Positions 19,747 through 28,108 of a stretch of 64,000 nt of DNA are shown here, piece after piece (positions within the stretch are counted from its first letter, which is position 1; each line of letters starts with the position of its first letter). The notes under the pieces are model-generated. The model had not been told where the DNA came from. It did no database searches and worked only from the letters and a program-made list of their open reading frames with translations. The position numbers and the translations under genes were made by a program. Origin of the DNA: CAIWTU01 sp963815135. Its GTDB lineage: Bacteria; Desulfobacterota; Desulfuromonadia; Geobacterales; Geobacteraceae. Location of the stretch: the NCBI GenBank assembly GCA_963815135.1, contig CAWFFO010000006.1, forward strand, positions 620,001-684,000, given 5' to 3'.

Positions 19747-19884
19747 GTGCGAAGCAGAAACCTACCCCCTCTGGGTTTGGTCGTGCCTTATGGCTATGCC
19801 GGTCCCGGATGGCATGGCCGAAAGCCGATAATAGCAACGATTGAAACGTGTGATCGTATCAACTGGGGAAAGATTCAGTTTTGA
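19747..19884 (+). other. short open stretch in the 340-base gap, possible gene relic
   Basis: The region 19704-19983 contains one 45-codon open frame starting at a GTG without ribosome-binding site. Its end, KPIIATIETCDRINWGKIQF, has a composition like a real protein C-terminus. I do not recognise a family. It could be the tail of a decayed gene or part of an unrecognised structured RNA, since the same region has short GC-rich hairpins (GCCCC/GGGGC near 19935-19952). Confidence 0.2.
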
Positions 19885-19983
19885 AAAGTCCTGGATTATC
19901 GGTTAAGTTATCGCATTATGTTCAATGTTTATGGGCCCCCTATAGGGGCGATTGCTAAGCTGCGTACTTTGGGTGTGGATTTC

Positions 19984-21144
19984 TTACATAAATTTGTTTC
20001 GAGGCTGGTCTATTGTAGCAAGTAATTCATCTGTCGGGTAAAGTTCAGAAGAGGTGGGTTTCTTATCCTGGTGTGAGCAAAATATGTCGTTGAATTCGGT
20101 GGCAAGTTTTACAAACGAATTTAAAATTACAGGATCAAAGTGCTCCGGTTCTGTTCGGCCATCTCCTTCGGACATTATTTTAACTACAGTGTCATGATCA
20201 GTACTATCTTTGTATGGTCTTTTGCTTCGCAAGGCGTCATATTGGTCGGCAAGCATTACAATTCTGCCTTCTATTGGGATGTTGTTTCCTTTCAGTCCCT
20301 TTGGATATCCGGATCCGTCCCATCTCTCATGATGGTTTAATGCTATGGATGCAGCCATCCTGAGAACTGGGTATGATGATCCCGAGAGCATTTTTTCACC
20401 TATAATCGTGTGTGCCTTCATTGTTTCAAACTCTTCACTCGTAAGAGGGCCTGGCTTTAATAAGATATTGTCTGATATTCCTATCTTGCCAAGGTCGTGC
20501 ATAGGGCTGGCAAACGTGATGTTTTCGATGAAGTCTGGAGGCAGTTTAAGGTCGTTTGCTATTCTATTTGCGTAAAGACCTATTCTCGAAATGTGAGACC
20601 CTGTTTCGGTGTCCCTGAATTCCGCTACGGCCGTTAAACGTTCGATGATTTCTATACTGATATTTTTGACCATTCTCAAAGCATCAGCTAATTCCTGTGT
20701 TTTTTTGTCAACGGTATCTTTGAGCATGTATTTGTAATTTTTTTCTATCAAGATGAGTCTGTTGTATTTTATTGCTTTTTCTATGCAATGAAGAAGGTAG
20801 GTTGGTTTATATGGTTTTATGATAAAATCAAAAGCACCTTTTTTCAACGCTTCGACAGCTATATCGAGTTCGGCGTATGCTGTCATCAGAATGACCGGTA
20901 TGTCTGGGTTCAAGTTGTGAATAATTTCAAGGAGTTCAATTCCAGTAATTATCGGCATTTTTATGTCAGTTAGAACTGTGTCAACTCCAATTTCCTGCAG
21001 CTTAACCATTGCTTCCTCGGCATTTCTGCAGGGAATGACCGTATACCCGCACTGCATCAGAAGTGCCGTTACTGACTCGAGAACGTAAGGGTCATCATCA
21101 ACAACTAATATGGTATCTTTGTTTTCAGTATTCACAGTGTTCAT
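19984..21144 (-). CDS. response regulator with HD-GYP phosphodiesterase domain
   Basis: The 386-residue protein has a receiver domain (1-125; phospho-acceptor D60 in VLTDIKMP, K110 in FIIKPYKP), a helical linker and an HD-GYP domain (about 165-350). The HD pair is H216-D217 in MHDLGKIGI and the GYP motif is HHERWDGSGYP (271-281). HD-GYP domains hydrolyse c-di-GMP, and some act on 3',3'-cGAMP. All metal-binding residues I can check are present, so it should be active. No cognate kinase is adjacent. It sits between a c-di-AMP synthase and a cyclic-dinucleotide riboswitch. Confidence 0.92.
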   Translation of the reverse strand: MNTVNTENKDTILVVDDDPYVLESVTALLMQCGYTVIPCRNAEEAMVKLQEIGVDTVLTDIKMPIITGIELLEIIHNLNPDIPVILMTAYAELDIAVEALKKGAFDFIIKPYKPTYLLHCIEKAIKYNRLILIEKNYKYMLKDTVDKKTQELADALRMVKNISIEIIERLTAVAEFRDTETGSHISRIGLYANRIANDLKLPPDFIENITFASPMHDLGKIGISDNILLKPGPLTSEEFETMKAHTIIGEKMLSGSSYPVLRMAASIALNHHERWDGSGYPKGLKGNNIPIEGRIVMLADQYDALRSKRPYKDSTDHDTVVKIMSEGDGRTEPEHFDPVILNSFVKLATEFNDIFCSHQDKKPTSSELYPTDELLATIDQPRNKFM

Positions 21145-21515
21145 AATTAAAGACCTTGCCGGTTCGTTGTCACGGCGTCTGACGCGTTTTGATACGCCGG
21201 GTAAGAACTTTATGTTTATTTTGCAGCTATATGTTCATGGTAATGTAAAAAGCTCTCGATAATACTCTTTTGTCAATCCCGTGAAACGGAAATCCCTGAA
21301 TTACATACATTTGTAAAAAGACAGAAAATACTTTGCTCAGGTTTGACCGCTTTTTGCGAAATCTTTCAAATATGATGCGGTAAAATGCGGATTGCAGGCT
21401 AACCTCAAAAAAATTATTATTGGTTGTTGAATTTAACTATTCAATATATTCCTTTCGGCTTATAAATGAAAAAGTTGAGCCAAATATTTTGAAATCGAAA
21501 ATTTTTTGATGAACC
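21145..21515. other. 371-base intergenic region, no gene seen
   Basis: Apart from a short stem CGGCGT/ACGCCG near 21172-21198, which may belong to the leader of the minus-strand HD-GYP gene, I see no gene, repeat or RNA motif here. Confidence 0.45.
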
Positions 21516-21818
21516 TTACTTTTTTCTGGAATTATTTAGTTTTTTTCTTCTGAGTCCAAATTTTTTCCTGTATGCACAATCGTCGTCCAGCCAGGTAAGT
21601 TCTTTGACCAATTCTTCAGTGAGTTTTATACAATCTGGATAGATTTCAAAGCGTCGATCATATATTTTGCAATTTCTTGTTGAAATGTCCAGATATCTGC
21701 ATGGATTGCGAGTGAAGAAGATGGTACCGTTTTCATCTTCAATTTTTTCGAAGCAACAGGTACCGCATCTCCTGCATAGACTTTCCCATTCCGTTGCCAT
21801 GCTGTCGTTATTTTTCAT
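21516..21818 (-). CDS. YkgJ-type cysteine-cluster protein
   Basis: This is a 100-residue protein of the UPF0153/YkgJ family, which binds zinc or an Fe-S centre through a CxxCxxCC cluster. The cluster here is CRRCGTCC, followed by PCRYLD, NCKIYDRR and YPDCIK, which is the family order. The function is unknown. The start is uncertain: MKNND at 21818 is chosen, with ATG 21800 and an upstream TTG 21854 as alternatives. It diverges from lepA. Confidence 0.82.
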   Translation of the reverse strand: MKNNDSMATEWESLCRRCGTCCFEKIEDENGTIFFTRNPCRYLDISTRNCKIYDRRFEIYPDCIKLTEELVKELTWLDDDCAYRKKFGLRRKKLNNSRKK

Positions 21819-21973
21819 TTTCTGAGAATACTTAAAATTATATATAGATGTCAATGCCCAGAGGGACTTATGTTGTAAAATGAATGTCAGATTAGTGAAA
21901 AATGAATACTCTTTACAATCCTTAGATGATTGGTTATATTATAAAATTTGACTTTACAAGGGAAGTGTTAAAT

Positions 21974-23773
21974 ATGCAGATCAGTCATATCCGAAATTTT
22001 TCCATAATAGCACATATAGACCATGGCAAATCCACTCTGGCTGACAGGCTGTTGGAATTTACCGGGGCATTGTCTGATAGGGAAAAACAGGACCAGTTTC
22101 TTGATAAGATGGATTTGGAAAGAGAACGTGGTATTACCATTAAGGCGCAAACGGTTCGATTGCAATATCATGGTGAGGATGGAAATGAATATATTCTTAA
22201 CCTTATCGATACCCCTGGGCATGTTGATTTTACCTACGAAGTTTCACGTTCATTGGCTGCTTGCGAAGGAGCGTTGCTTGTTGTTGATGCATCCCAGGGC
22301 GTTGAAGCACAAACGCTTGCAAATGTTTATCTTGCCATAGAAAACAATCTTGAGGTATTTCCTGTTCTTAACAAAGTTGACCTTCCTTCAGCTGAACCTG
22401 AACGAATAAAACATGAAATTGAGGACATCATCGGCATCGATGCCCAAGATGCTGTTTTAGCCAGTGCTAAAGAAGGAATCGGAACCAAAGAAATTCTTGA
22501 ACAAATATTAAAAAAAATACCGCCTCCTATTGGTGATAATTCAAAACCACTCAAAGCTCTACTTTTTGATTCGTGGTATGACCAATATCAGGGTGTAATC
22601 ATACTGGTGCGGATAATAGATGGGACATTGAAAAGGGGTGACAAAATCAAACTCATGTCCAGTGGTCGTGGATTTGAAGTCCTTAAGGTTGGTGTCTTTG
22701 CCCCTGCAATGGTCGAGTCGGTATCTCTATCGTCTGGAGAAGTCGGTTTTGTAATCGCCGGAATCAAGGAAGTTCAGGATGCACGGGTAGGCGATACGAT
22801 AACCACTATGAACAAGCCGTGCGATTCCCCACTTTCTGGCTTCAAGGAAGTTAAACCGATGGTTTTCTCCGGTCTTTACCCTATTGATACCTCTCAGTAT
22901 GAACAATTACGGGATGCTCTGGCGAAATTGAGGTTAAATGATTCTTCTTTTTCTTATGAACCTGAAAATTCAGTAGCGCTGGGATTTGGTTTTCGGTGTG
23001 GATTTCTTGGACTTTTACATATGGAGATTATCCAGGAAAGACTGGAAAGAGAATTTAATCTTGAACTTATTACAACAGCTCCTACGGTTGTATACAAGGT
23101 TTACAAAACCAACGGCGAGATTGTGACAATAGAAAGTGCGACACAGCTTCCGCCTCTGCAGGTAGTAGATTACATTGAAGAGCCTTATATACTTGCCTCG
23201 ATTCATGTTCCTAACGAATACGTTGGAGCAATACTGGCGCTTTGTGAAGAAAAGCGTGGAATCCAGCGCGAAATAAAATATCTAACTCCGGTCCGGGTAA
23301 TGATTGTCTATGAAATGCCGTTAAATGAAATAGTACTGGATTTCTATGACAGGCTTAAGTCCATTTCCAAAGGCTATGCTTCTATGGATTATGAATACCT
23401 GGATTACAGGCGAAGTGATCTTGTTCGTCTAAATATTTTAATAAACAATGAAGTGGTTGATGCTCTCTCACTTATTATTCACAAGGATAAAGCATATTTT
23501 CGGGGGCGTGATCTTGTTTCGAAGATGAAAGAACTTATTCCCCGCCAGATGTTCGAGGTGGCTATACAAGCTGCAATTGGAAATAAGGTTATTGCGAGAG
23601 AGACAGTAAAAGCGATGCGAAAAGACGTTCTTGCAAAATGTTATGGTGGTGACATTACGAGAAAAAGAAAGCTCCTTGAAAAGCAGAAAGAAGGAAAGAA
23701 AAGGATGAAAAATGTGGGAAATGTTGAACTTCCCCAGGAAGCTTTCCTGGCTATACTGAAAGTCGAAGATTGA
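21974..23773 (+). CDS. lepA: elongation factor 4 (LepA)
   Basis: LepA is a ribosome-bound GTPase that back-translocates or remodels stalled ribosomes. The protein is 599 residues from ATG 21974 (MQISHIRNFSIIAHIDHG), the standard family length. Visible motifs are G1 AHIDHGKST, G3 DTPGHVDFTYEV and G4 NKVDLP, plus the unique C-terminal domain ending ...NVELPQEAFLAILKV. An in-frame ATG at 21926 would add 16 residues not found in the family. GGAAGTG lies before the chosen start. lepB follows after 16 bases, a common pairing. Confidence 0.97.
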   Translation: MQISHIRNFSIIAHIDHGKSTLADRLLEFTGALSDREKQDQFLDKMDLERERGITIKAQTVRLQYHGEDGNEYILNLIDTPGHVDFTYEVSRSLAACEGALLVVDASQGVEAQTLANVYLAIENNLEVFPVLNKVDLPSAEPERIKHEIEDIIGIDAQDAVLASAKEGIGTKEILEQILKKIPPPIGDNSKPLKALLFDSWYDQYQGVIILVRIIDGTLKRGDKIKLMSSGRGFEVLKVGVFAPAMVESVSLSSGEVGFVIAGIKEVQDARVGDTITTMNKPCDSPLSGFKEVKPMVFSGLYPIDTSQYEQLRDALAKLRLNDSSFSYEPENSVALGFGFRCGFLGLLHMEIIQERLEREFNLELITTAPTVVYKVYKTNGEIVTIESATQLPPLQVVDYIEEPYILASIHVPNEYVGAILALCEEKRGIQREIKYLTPVRVMIVYEMPLNEIVLDFYDRLKSISKGYASMDYEYLDYRRSDLVRLNILINNEVVDALSLIIHKDKAYFRGRDLVSKMKELIPRQMFEVAIQAAIGNKVIARETVKAMRKDVLAKCYGGDITRKRKLLEKQKEGKKRMKNVGNVELPQEAFLAILKVED

Positions 23774-23789
23774 AATAAGGATTACATAA

Positions 23790-24464
23790 ATGCAAACAAC
23801 GGATAACAAAGAATCTGAAATAAGTGCAGAGATTGAAAGCAAGTCTCCAGATTTAGCCAAAAAAAAACATATTGTAAGAGAATATGCTGAATCAATCATA
23901 ATTGCCGTTATCCTGGCATTGTTCATAAGAGCATATGTTGTGCAGGCTTTCAAGATTCCATCTGCATCCATGGAGAATACCATGCTGATTGGTGATCGCC
24001 TCCTTGTTAACAAGTTTATTTACGGAATTAAAATTCCCTTCACTGACAAACGGATGTTTAAAATTCGCGACCCGAGGAGAGGTGATGTTATTGTATTCGA
24101 GTATCCGGTGGATCCCAGTAAAGACTTTATCAAGAGAGTGATAGGCATGCCTGGAGACGTTGTGCAGGTTGTAAATAAAACTGTGTACATCAATGGTCAA
24201 CTATATATAAATTCGCACGAGATACACAAAGAATCGACCATAATCTCAGAAGCACAGAACCCTCGTGACAATACACAGTTGATAAAGGTTCCGGCAAATT
24301 CATATTTTGTTATGGGAGACAATCGTGACCGGTCATATGACAGCAGGTTTTGGGGTTTTGTGACGAAGGATAAAATTGAGGGACTTGCATTTATTAAATA
24401 CTGGTCCTGGGATAGCGAGAATCACAAAATTCGTTGGAATAGAATCGGAAGAAGGATTATGTGA
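23790..24464 (+). CDS. lepB: signal peptidase I
   Basis: This 224-residue membrane-anchored protease removes signal peptides from secreted pre-proteins. An N-terminal membrane segment (about residues 35-52, IIIAVILALFIRAYVV) precedes the catalytic Ser in KIPSASMENTM and the general-base Lys in FIKRVIGMPGD. The box E motif MGDNRDRSYDSRFWG is present. It is cotranscribed with lepA. Confidence 0.95.
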   Translation: MQTTDNKESEISAEIESKSPDLAKKKHIVREYAESIIIAVILALFIRAYVVQAFKIPSASMENTMLIGDRLLVNKFIYGIKIPFTDKRMFKIRDPRRGDVIVFEYPVDPSKDFIKRVIGMPGDVVQVVNKTVYINGQLYINSHEIHKESTIISEAQNPRDNTQLIKVPANSYFVMGDNRDRSYDSRFWGFVTKDKIEGLAFIKYWSWDSENHKIRWNRIGRRIM

Positions 24465-24849
24465 TTTCAGAGTCTGTACCTTTCTAGTTCTCATTTCTTA
24501 AGTAATTTGTCCTGCCGCAGCATCTAAATTCTCAATCAATAAAATTCCTAAAGAATTACTATTTTTTACCGATGAATATTCTAAATTGTAATATTTTATA
24601 ATCTCTTTCAACAACAAAATAAATGATTATAAATATGTTGGACAAGAATAACGTCTTTCATGGTTTCTGGATAAGTTGACAAAAAATGGTAATAAAATGA
24701 CATTTTTTGAAGTAAAAATCCTTTCAATCTAAATACGTGGCAGTTGGAAGTAGTCATTATATGGATAATATTTCAATTAAATCATAAGGATATGTAATGT
24801 GAATCTTTTGGCATAATAGTTGAATTAATTAACTGTAAAACCAGCAGAT
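24465..24849. other. 385-base AT-rich leader region before the riboswitch
   Basis: There is no ORF with coding character here. It must hold the promoter for the riboswitch transcript. CATAAT at about 24811-24816 is a plausible -10 but has no good -35. I see no terminator after lepB. Confidence 0.4.
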
Positions 24850-24931
24850 AGACGATAATACTAAACCTTCTGTGAAGGAGGGGCGGAAAGCCTATAGGGT
24901 CTCTATGAGACAGCCGGGTTGCCGAAATATC
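24850..24931 (+). promoter_or_regulatory. GEMM-I cyclic-dinucleotide riboswitch aptamer, GEMM-Ib-like
   Basis: The core matches the GEMM (c-di-GMP-I) fold. A TAAACC strand begins the P2 stem CCTTCT/AGGAGG (24866-24871 with 24876-24881), closed by a GTGA GNRA tetraloop. The conserved GGCGGAAAGCC joint and receptor follow, then a P3 stem GTCTC/GAGAC (24899-24903 with 24907-24911) and the 3' core AGCCGGGTTGCCGAA. GATA (24854-24857) can close P1 with TATC (24928-24931). Aligned by hand to the Vibrio Vc2 aptamer, the base at position 20 is A instead of G, the change reported for Geobacter GEMM-Ib aptamers that prefer 3',3'-cGAMP. The ligand is therefore cGAMP or c-di-GMP. Confidence 0.82.
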
Positions 24932-24960
24932 AATAACGATGTTCGGCCCCGGCTTTTTTA
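24912..24960 (+). terminator. riboswitch expression platform: intrinsic terminator
   Basis: AGCCGGGTTGCCGAA (24912-24926), which is also the 3' part of the aptamer, pairs with TTCGGCCCCGGCT (24942-24954) followed by seven T. The two folds exclude each other. Ligand binding should therefore prevent termination and switch the downstream genes on. Confidence 0.85.
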
Positions 24961-25010
24961 TTTTAAAAGGCATCAATTTAATAAACATAAATAAAATTAT
25001 CATTAATTGC

Positions 25011-25038
25011 TTGACATTTCTGAAATATATTGTAAATT
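25011..25038 (+). promoter_or_regulatory. candidate promoter for the XRE gene and pil operon
   Basis: TTGACA (25011-25016), 16-base spacer, TAAATT (25033-25038), 31 bases before the XRE start codon. If real, it would bypass the riboswitch and give a basal level of pil transcription. Confidence 0.45.
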
Positions 25039-25068
25039 CCTCGAAAATGAAAATTTCAGGATAAAGCA

Positions 25069-25269
25069 ATGAAATACAAAAACAATATAAAAAAAATCAG
25101 AGAAGAACGATTAATGAGCAAATCAGAGTTGGCAAGACTGGCTGGAGTCTCACCAGTTACTATTGACCGGATAGAACGTGGTGAAGATTGCAGAGTTGAA
25201 ACGAAGCGAAAAATTTTGCTTGCTTTTGGATTTTCTTTATCTGAAAAAGAAAAGATATTTTTAGAATGA
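25069..25269 (+). CDS. XRE-family helix-turn-helix regulator
   Basis: This 66-residue protein is almost entirely a Cro/C1-type HTH (NIKKIREERLMSKSELARLAGVS, then VTIDRIERGEDCR). It has no effector domain. It lies 28 bases ahead of pilM and about 100 bases behind the riboswitch terminator, so it is the first gene of the pilus operon and may regulate it. Comparable small HTH genes occur ahead of pilM in other deltaproteobacteria, as far as I recall. Confidence 0.88.
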   Translation: MKYKNNIKKIREERLMSKSELARLAGVSPVTIDRIERGEDCRVETKRKILLAFGFSLSEKEKIFLE

Positions 25270-25296
25270 AATTGATTAATGTAAACAGGGGATAAA

Positions 25297-26349
25297 ATGC
25301 TGTTTTCAAAATCGAAAGATATTATTGGTATTGATATCGGCTCAAGCTCAGTAAAGCTTGTGCAGATCAAAAAGAGCGGAAGTGCATTTGTTTTGCAAAA
25401 TGTTGGCATTCTCCCTCTTCCGACGGAAGCTATTGTTGACAATAGCCTTATGGATACCACATCTATTGTTGAAACAATAAAGGCTCTGATAAAAAGCCTG
25501 GGTATTAAAACAAGGGATGTCGCGTGTTCTATCTCTGGGAATTCTGTCATAATCCGTAAAATATCCTTACCGGCTATGACTTTTGAGGAACTGGAGGATC
25601 AGATATTTTGGGAAGCTGAGCAGTATATTCCTTATGATATTAACGATGTCAATTTAGATTTCGAGATACTGGAAAGCGATTTGCTTGAAACTGCAAAAAT
25701 GACAGTTTTGCTCGTTGCCAGTAAAAAAGATTTCATAAATGAATATGTATCTGTATTCAATGAAGCAGGGCTAAAGCTTGTCATAGTAGACGTAGATTCA
25801 TTCGCAGTGCAAAACTCATTCGAAATTAATTATGATGAAAGTGTCGAAAATGTTGTTGCTCTGGTCAATATTGGGGCCAGTATTATTAATATTAATATAG
25901 TAAAGGGTCCGATGTCTCTTTTTACTCGAGATATACAGATCGGGGGCAACCTTTACACTGAGGAAATACAAAGACAATTTGCAATAAGTAGTGAAGAGGC
26001 AGAACGAATCAAAATCACCGGTGAGTATCATGATATGGCTAGGTTGGATGAAATTGTCTCTCGTGTAAATGAGACCGTTTCAGTTGAAATAGTCAGGTCT
26101 CTCGACTTGTACAACCCAGTCGGAGATGAGCAGAAGATTACCAAAGTTTATCTAAGTGGCGGTTGTTCAAAAACTGTAAAGCTGCCATCAATTTTAAGCC
26201 AACGAGCAAATCTTCCTGTAGAAAAACTGAATCCTTTCAATAAAATTAAATACAATGAAAAAGAATTTGATTCTGAATATATAAAGGAAATCGCCCCTTT
26301 TGTTGCTGTTGCAGCAGGTTTGGCAATTAGGAGGCTGGGGGATAAATGA
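25297..26349 (+). CDS. pilM: type IV pilus assembly ATPase-like protein PilM
   Basis: PilM is the actin-like cytoplasmic component of the pilus alignment complex and binds the N-terminus of PilN. The protein is 350 residues, with the ASKHA phosphate-1 motif IIGIDIGSSSVKLVQI and the family signatures LPAMTFEELEDQIFWEAEQYIPY and VYLSGGCSKTVKLPSIL. Its stop overlaps the pilN start (ATGA). Confidence 0.95.
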   Translation: MLFSKSKDIIGIDIGSSSVKLVQIKKSGSAFVLQNVGILPLPTEAIVDNSLMDTTSIVETIKALIKSLGIKTRDVACSISGNSVIIRKISLPAMTFEELEDQIFWEAEQYIPYDINDVNLDFEILESDLLETAKMTVLLVASKKDFINEYVSVFNEAGLKLVIVDVDSFAVQNSFEINYDESVENVVALVNIGASIININIVKGPMSLFTRDIQIGGNLYTEEIQRQFAISSEEAERIKITGEYHDMARLDEIVSRVNETVSVEIVRSLDLYNPVGDEQKITKVYLSGGCSKTVKLPSILSQRANLPVEKLNPFNKIKYNEKEFDSEYIKEIAPFVAVAAGLAIRRLGDK

Positions 26350-26915
26350 TAAAAATAAATTTATTACCCGTGAGAGCAGCTCGAAAGAAGGAGACTCTCT
26401 ACCAACAGCTTATTATATTTTTATTTTCGCTGCTAGCAGTTGCGGCAGTTTCTTTGACCATCTTTTTCTTTCTGCAAGTTAAGATAAGTTCAACTAAAGG
26501 GGAAATAAGTCGCTCTGAGAGTGAAATCCAGGAATTAAAGGCAAAAATCGGCAAAATAAATAATCTTAAAAAGCTCAAGGATCAAGTTAATAAAAAGCTT
26601 GATGTGCTGGACCAGTTGAGGAAAGGAAAGATCGGTCCTGTAAACAGGTTGATGACTTTGAGTAATTCAACACCTGACAAGCTCTGGTTAACAAAATATA
26701 ACGAAAAAGGAGCTGACGTTAACCTTTCAGGGATTGCTTATAACGAAGATATTATAGCTTCATTCATGCGCAATTTAGAAGCATCATCAGATTATGAAAA
26801 TATAGAACTTATTGTTTCAGAACAATCTGTTTTGAGTGGTATTAAAGTCAAAAAATTTGAACTTAGATTTAAGGTTAAAAGTCCAAAGCATGATGATCAG
26901 GAAAAGAAACAATAA
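26346..26915 (+). CDS. pilN: type IV pilus assembly protein PilN
   Basis: This 189-residue bitopic inner-membrane protein starts MIKINLLPVRAARKKE, the conserved PilM-binding INLLP motif. One membrane segment (about 22-45), a coiled-coil stretch and a periplasmic ferredoxin-like domain follow. It overlaps pilM by four bases. Confidence 0.93.
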   Translation: MIKINLLPVRAARKKETLYQQLIIFLFSLLAVAAVSLTIFFFLQVKISSTKGEISRSESEIQELKAKIGKINNLKKLKDQVNKKLDVLDQLRKGKIGPVNRLMTLSNSTPDKLWLTKYNEKGADVNLSGIAYNEDIIASFMRNLEASSDYENIELIVSEQSVLSGIKVKKFELRFKVKSPKHDDQEKKQ

Positions 26916-26966
26916 ATTTAGTCTCTAATAGTATACAGAGCATAACAAAGGTAAATAGGGATAGGT

Positions 26967-27569
26967 ATGAACGCAAACCTGGAAAAAATATTTAAATTGC
27001 CAACGGCAAAAAAAGTAACTGTTTGGGTGCTTGTCCTTCTTTTGATTGCTCTTGGTTTTTATTTTTTGTTGATCAGGTCTAAACAGGAAGAAGTAAAAGA
27101 TTTGCAAACAAGGCTTAGTGACTTGAAGACTCAGCTTAATGAAAACAGAAAAATTGCTGCAAATTTACCAATACTTACGAAAGAATACAACCAGCTAAAT
27201 GAAAAACTGGAAAAAGCATTGTCCGAATTGCCAAACCAGAAAGAAATACCTGCGCTATTGACTAGTATTACGGATGCCGGAAAAAGATCGGGATTGGATT
27301 TTCTTGTCTTTAAGCCAAAGCCTGAATCACCTAAAGATTTTTATGCTGAGGTACCTATTGATATAACTGTATCTGGCTCATATCATAGTGTGACAAAATT
27401 TTTCTCTGCTGTCTCAGAATTGCCAAGAATTGTAAATATAAGCAATGTTTCAATCTCGGATATAAATAGTAAGAGCGGAAACACAAATTTAAAAGTTACA
27501 TGTCTTGCAACAACATTCCGTTTTCTGGATAAGAAAGAACTGAAAGATGATAAAAAACGCAAAAAATAA
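26967..27569 (+). CDS. pilO: type IV pilus assembly protein PilO
   Basis: This 200-residue partner of PilN has a single membrane segment (about residues 18-37), a coiled coil (KQEEVKDLQTRLSDLKTQL) and a periplasmic alpha/beta domain with IPIDITVSGSYHSVTKFFS-like features (observed VPIDITVSGSYHSVTKFF). Its end overlaps pilP by 23 bases. Confidence 0.93.
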   Translation: MNANLEKIFKLPTAKKVTVWVLVLLLIALGFYFLLIRSKQEEVKDLQTRLSDLKTQLNENRKIAANLPILTKEYNQLNEKLEKALSELPNQKEIPALLTSITDAGKRSGLDFLVFKPKPESPKDFYAEVPIDITVSGSYHSVTKFFSAVSELPRIVNISNVSISDINSKSGNTNLKVTCLATTFRFLDKKELKDDKKRKK

Positions 27570-28095
27570 AAAATTTGTTACGCTATTACTTGTCTTATTG
27601 ATTATTTTTTCTGCTGGCTGTAAAAAGAAAGAAGTTAAATCTCCACCGCCAGTTAAAAAAGAATCAACAGTGCTGAAACCATTGAAACCGGTGGTTCAAA
27701 ACCAGCAATCCTCATCGCAAATAGTTTCAAATGCTGCACCACAAACAATATTAGAAAATTTAAAAGACCCGTTTAAACCGTACGTTTTGGAAACCAAACC
27801 ATTAAGCCCCGTGTTTGGCAACGGAGCTGGCCGGGGACTGTTACCGATTCAGAGCTATGATGTGGGACAATTTCGAGTCCTGGGAATTATTACAGGTTTA
27901 CGGCAAAACAGTGCTTTAGTGGCAGATCCTACCGGGAAAGCATATGTTGTTAAAGCAGGAATGGAAATTGGAAAGAATGGCGGAAAGGTTGATAGGATAA
28001 CTTCCACTTCAATTGAAGTTACCGAAAAGTTCCGTGATGAAAATGGGAAAATTAAATCCAGAACCGTAAGATTGACATTGCCAAGAAAAGAATAA
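27547..28095 (+). CDS. pilP: type IV pilus lipoprotein PilP
   Basis: This 182-residue lipoprotein has lipobox IIFSAGC (Cys about residue 24), a disordered Pro/Lys-rich linker and a C-terminal HR-like domain (LPIQSYDVGQFRVLGIITG ... ALVADPTGKAYVVKAGMEIG). PilP links the PilNO complex to the PilQ secretin. The overlap with pilO suggests coupled translation. Confidence 0.92.
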   Translation: MIKNAKNKKFVTLLLVLLIIFSAGCKKKEVKSPPPVKKESTVLKPLKPVVQNQQSSSQIVSNAAPQTILENLKDPFKPYVLETKPLSPVFGNGAGRGLLPIQSYDVGQFRVLGIITGLRQNSALVADPTGKAYVVKAGMEIGKNGGKVDRITSTSIEVTEKFRDENGKIKSRTVRLTLPRKE

Positions 28096-28108
28096 GGAGT
28101 GTGATAAG

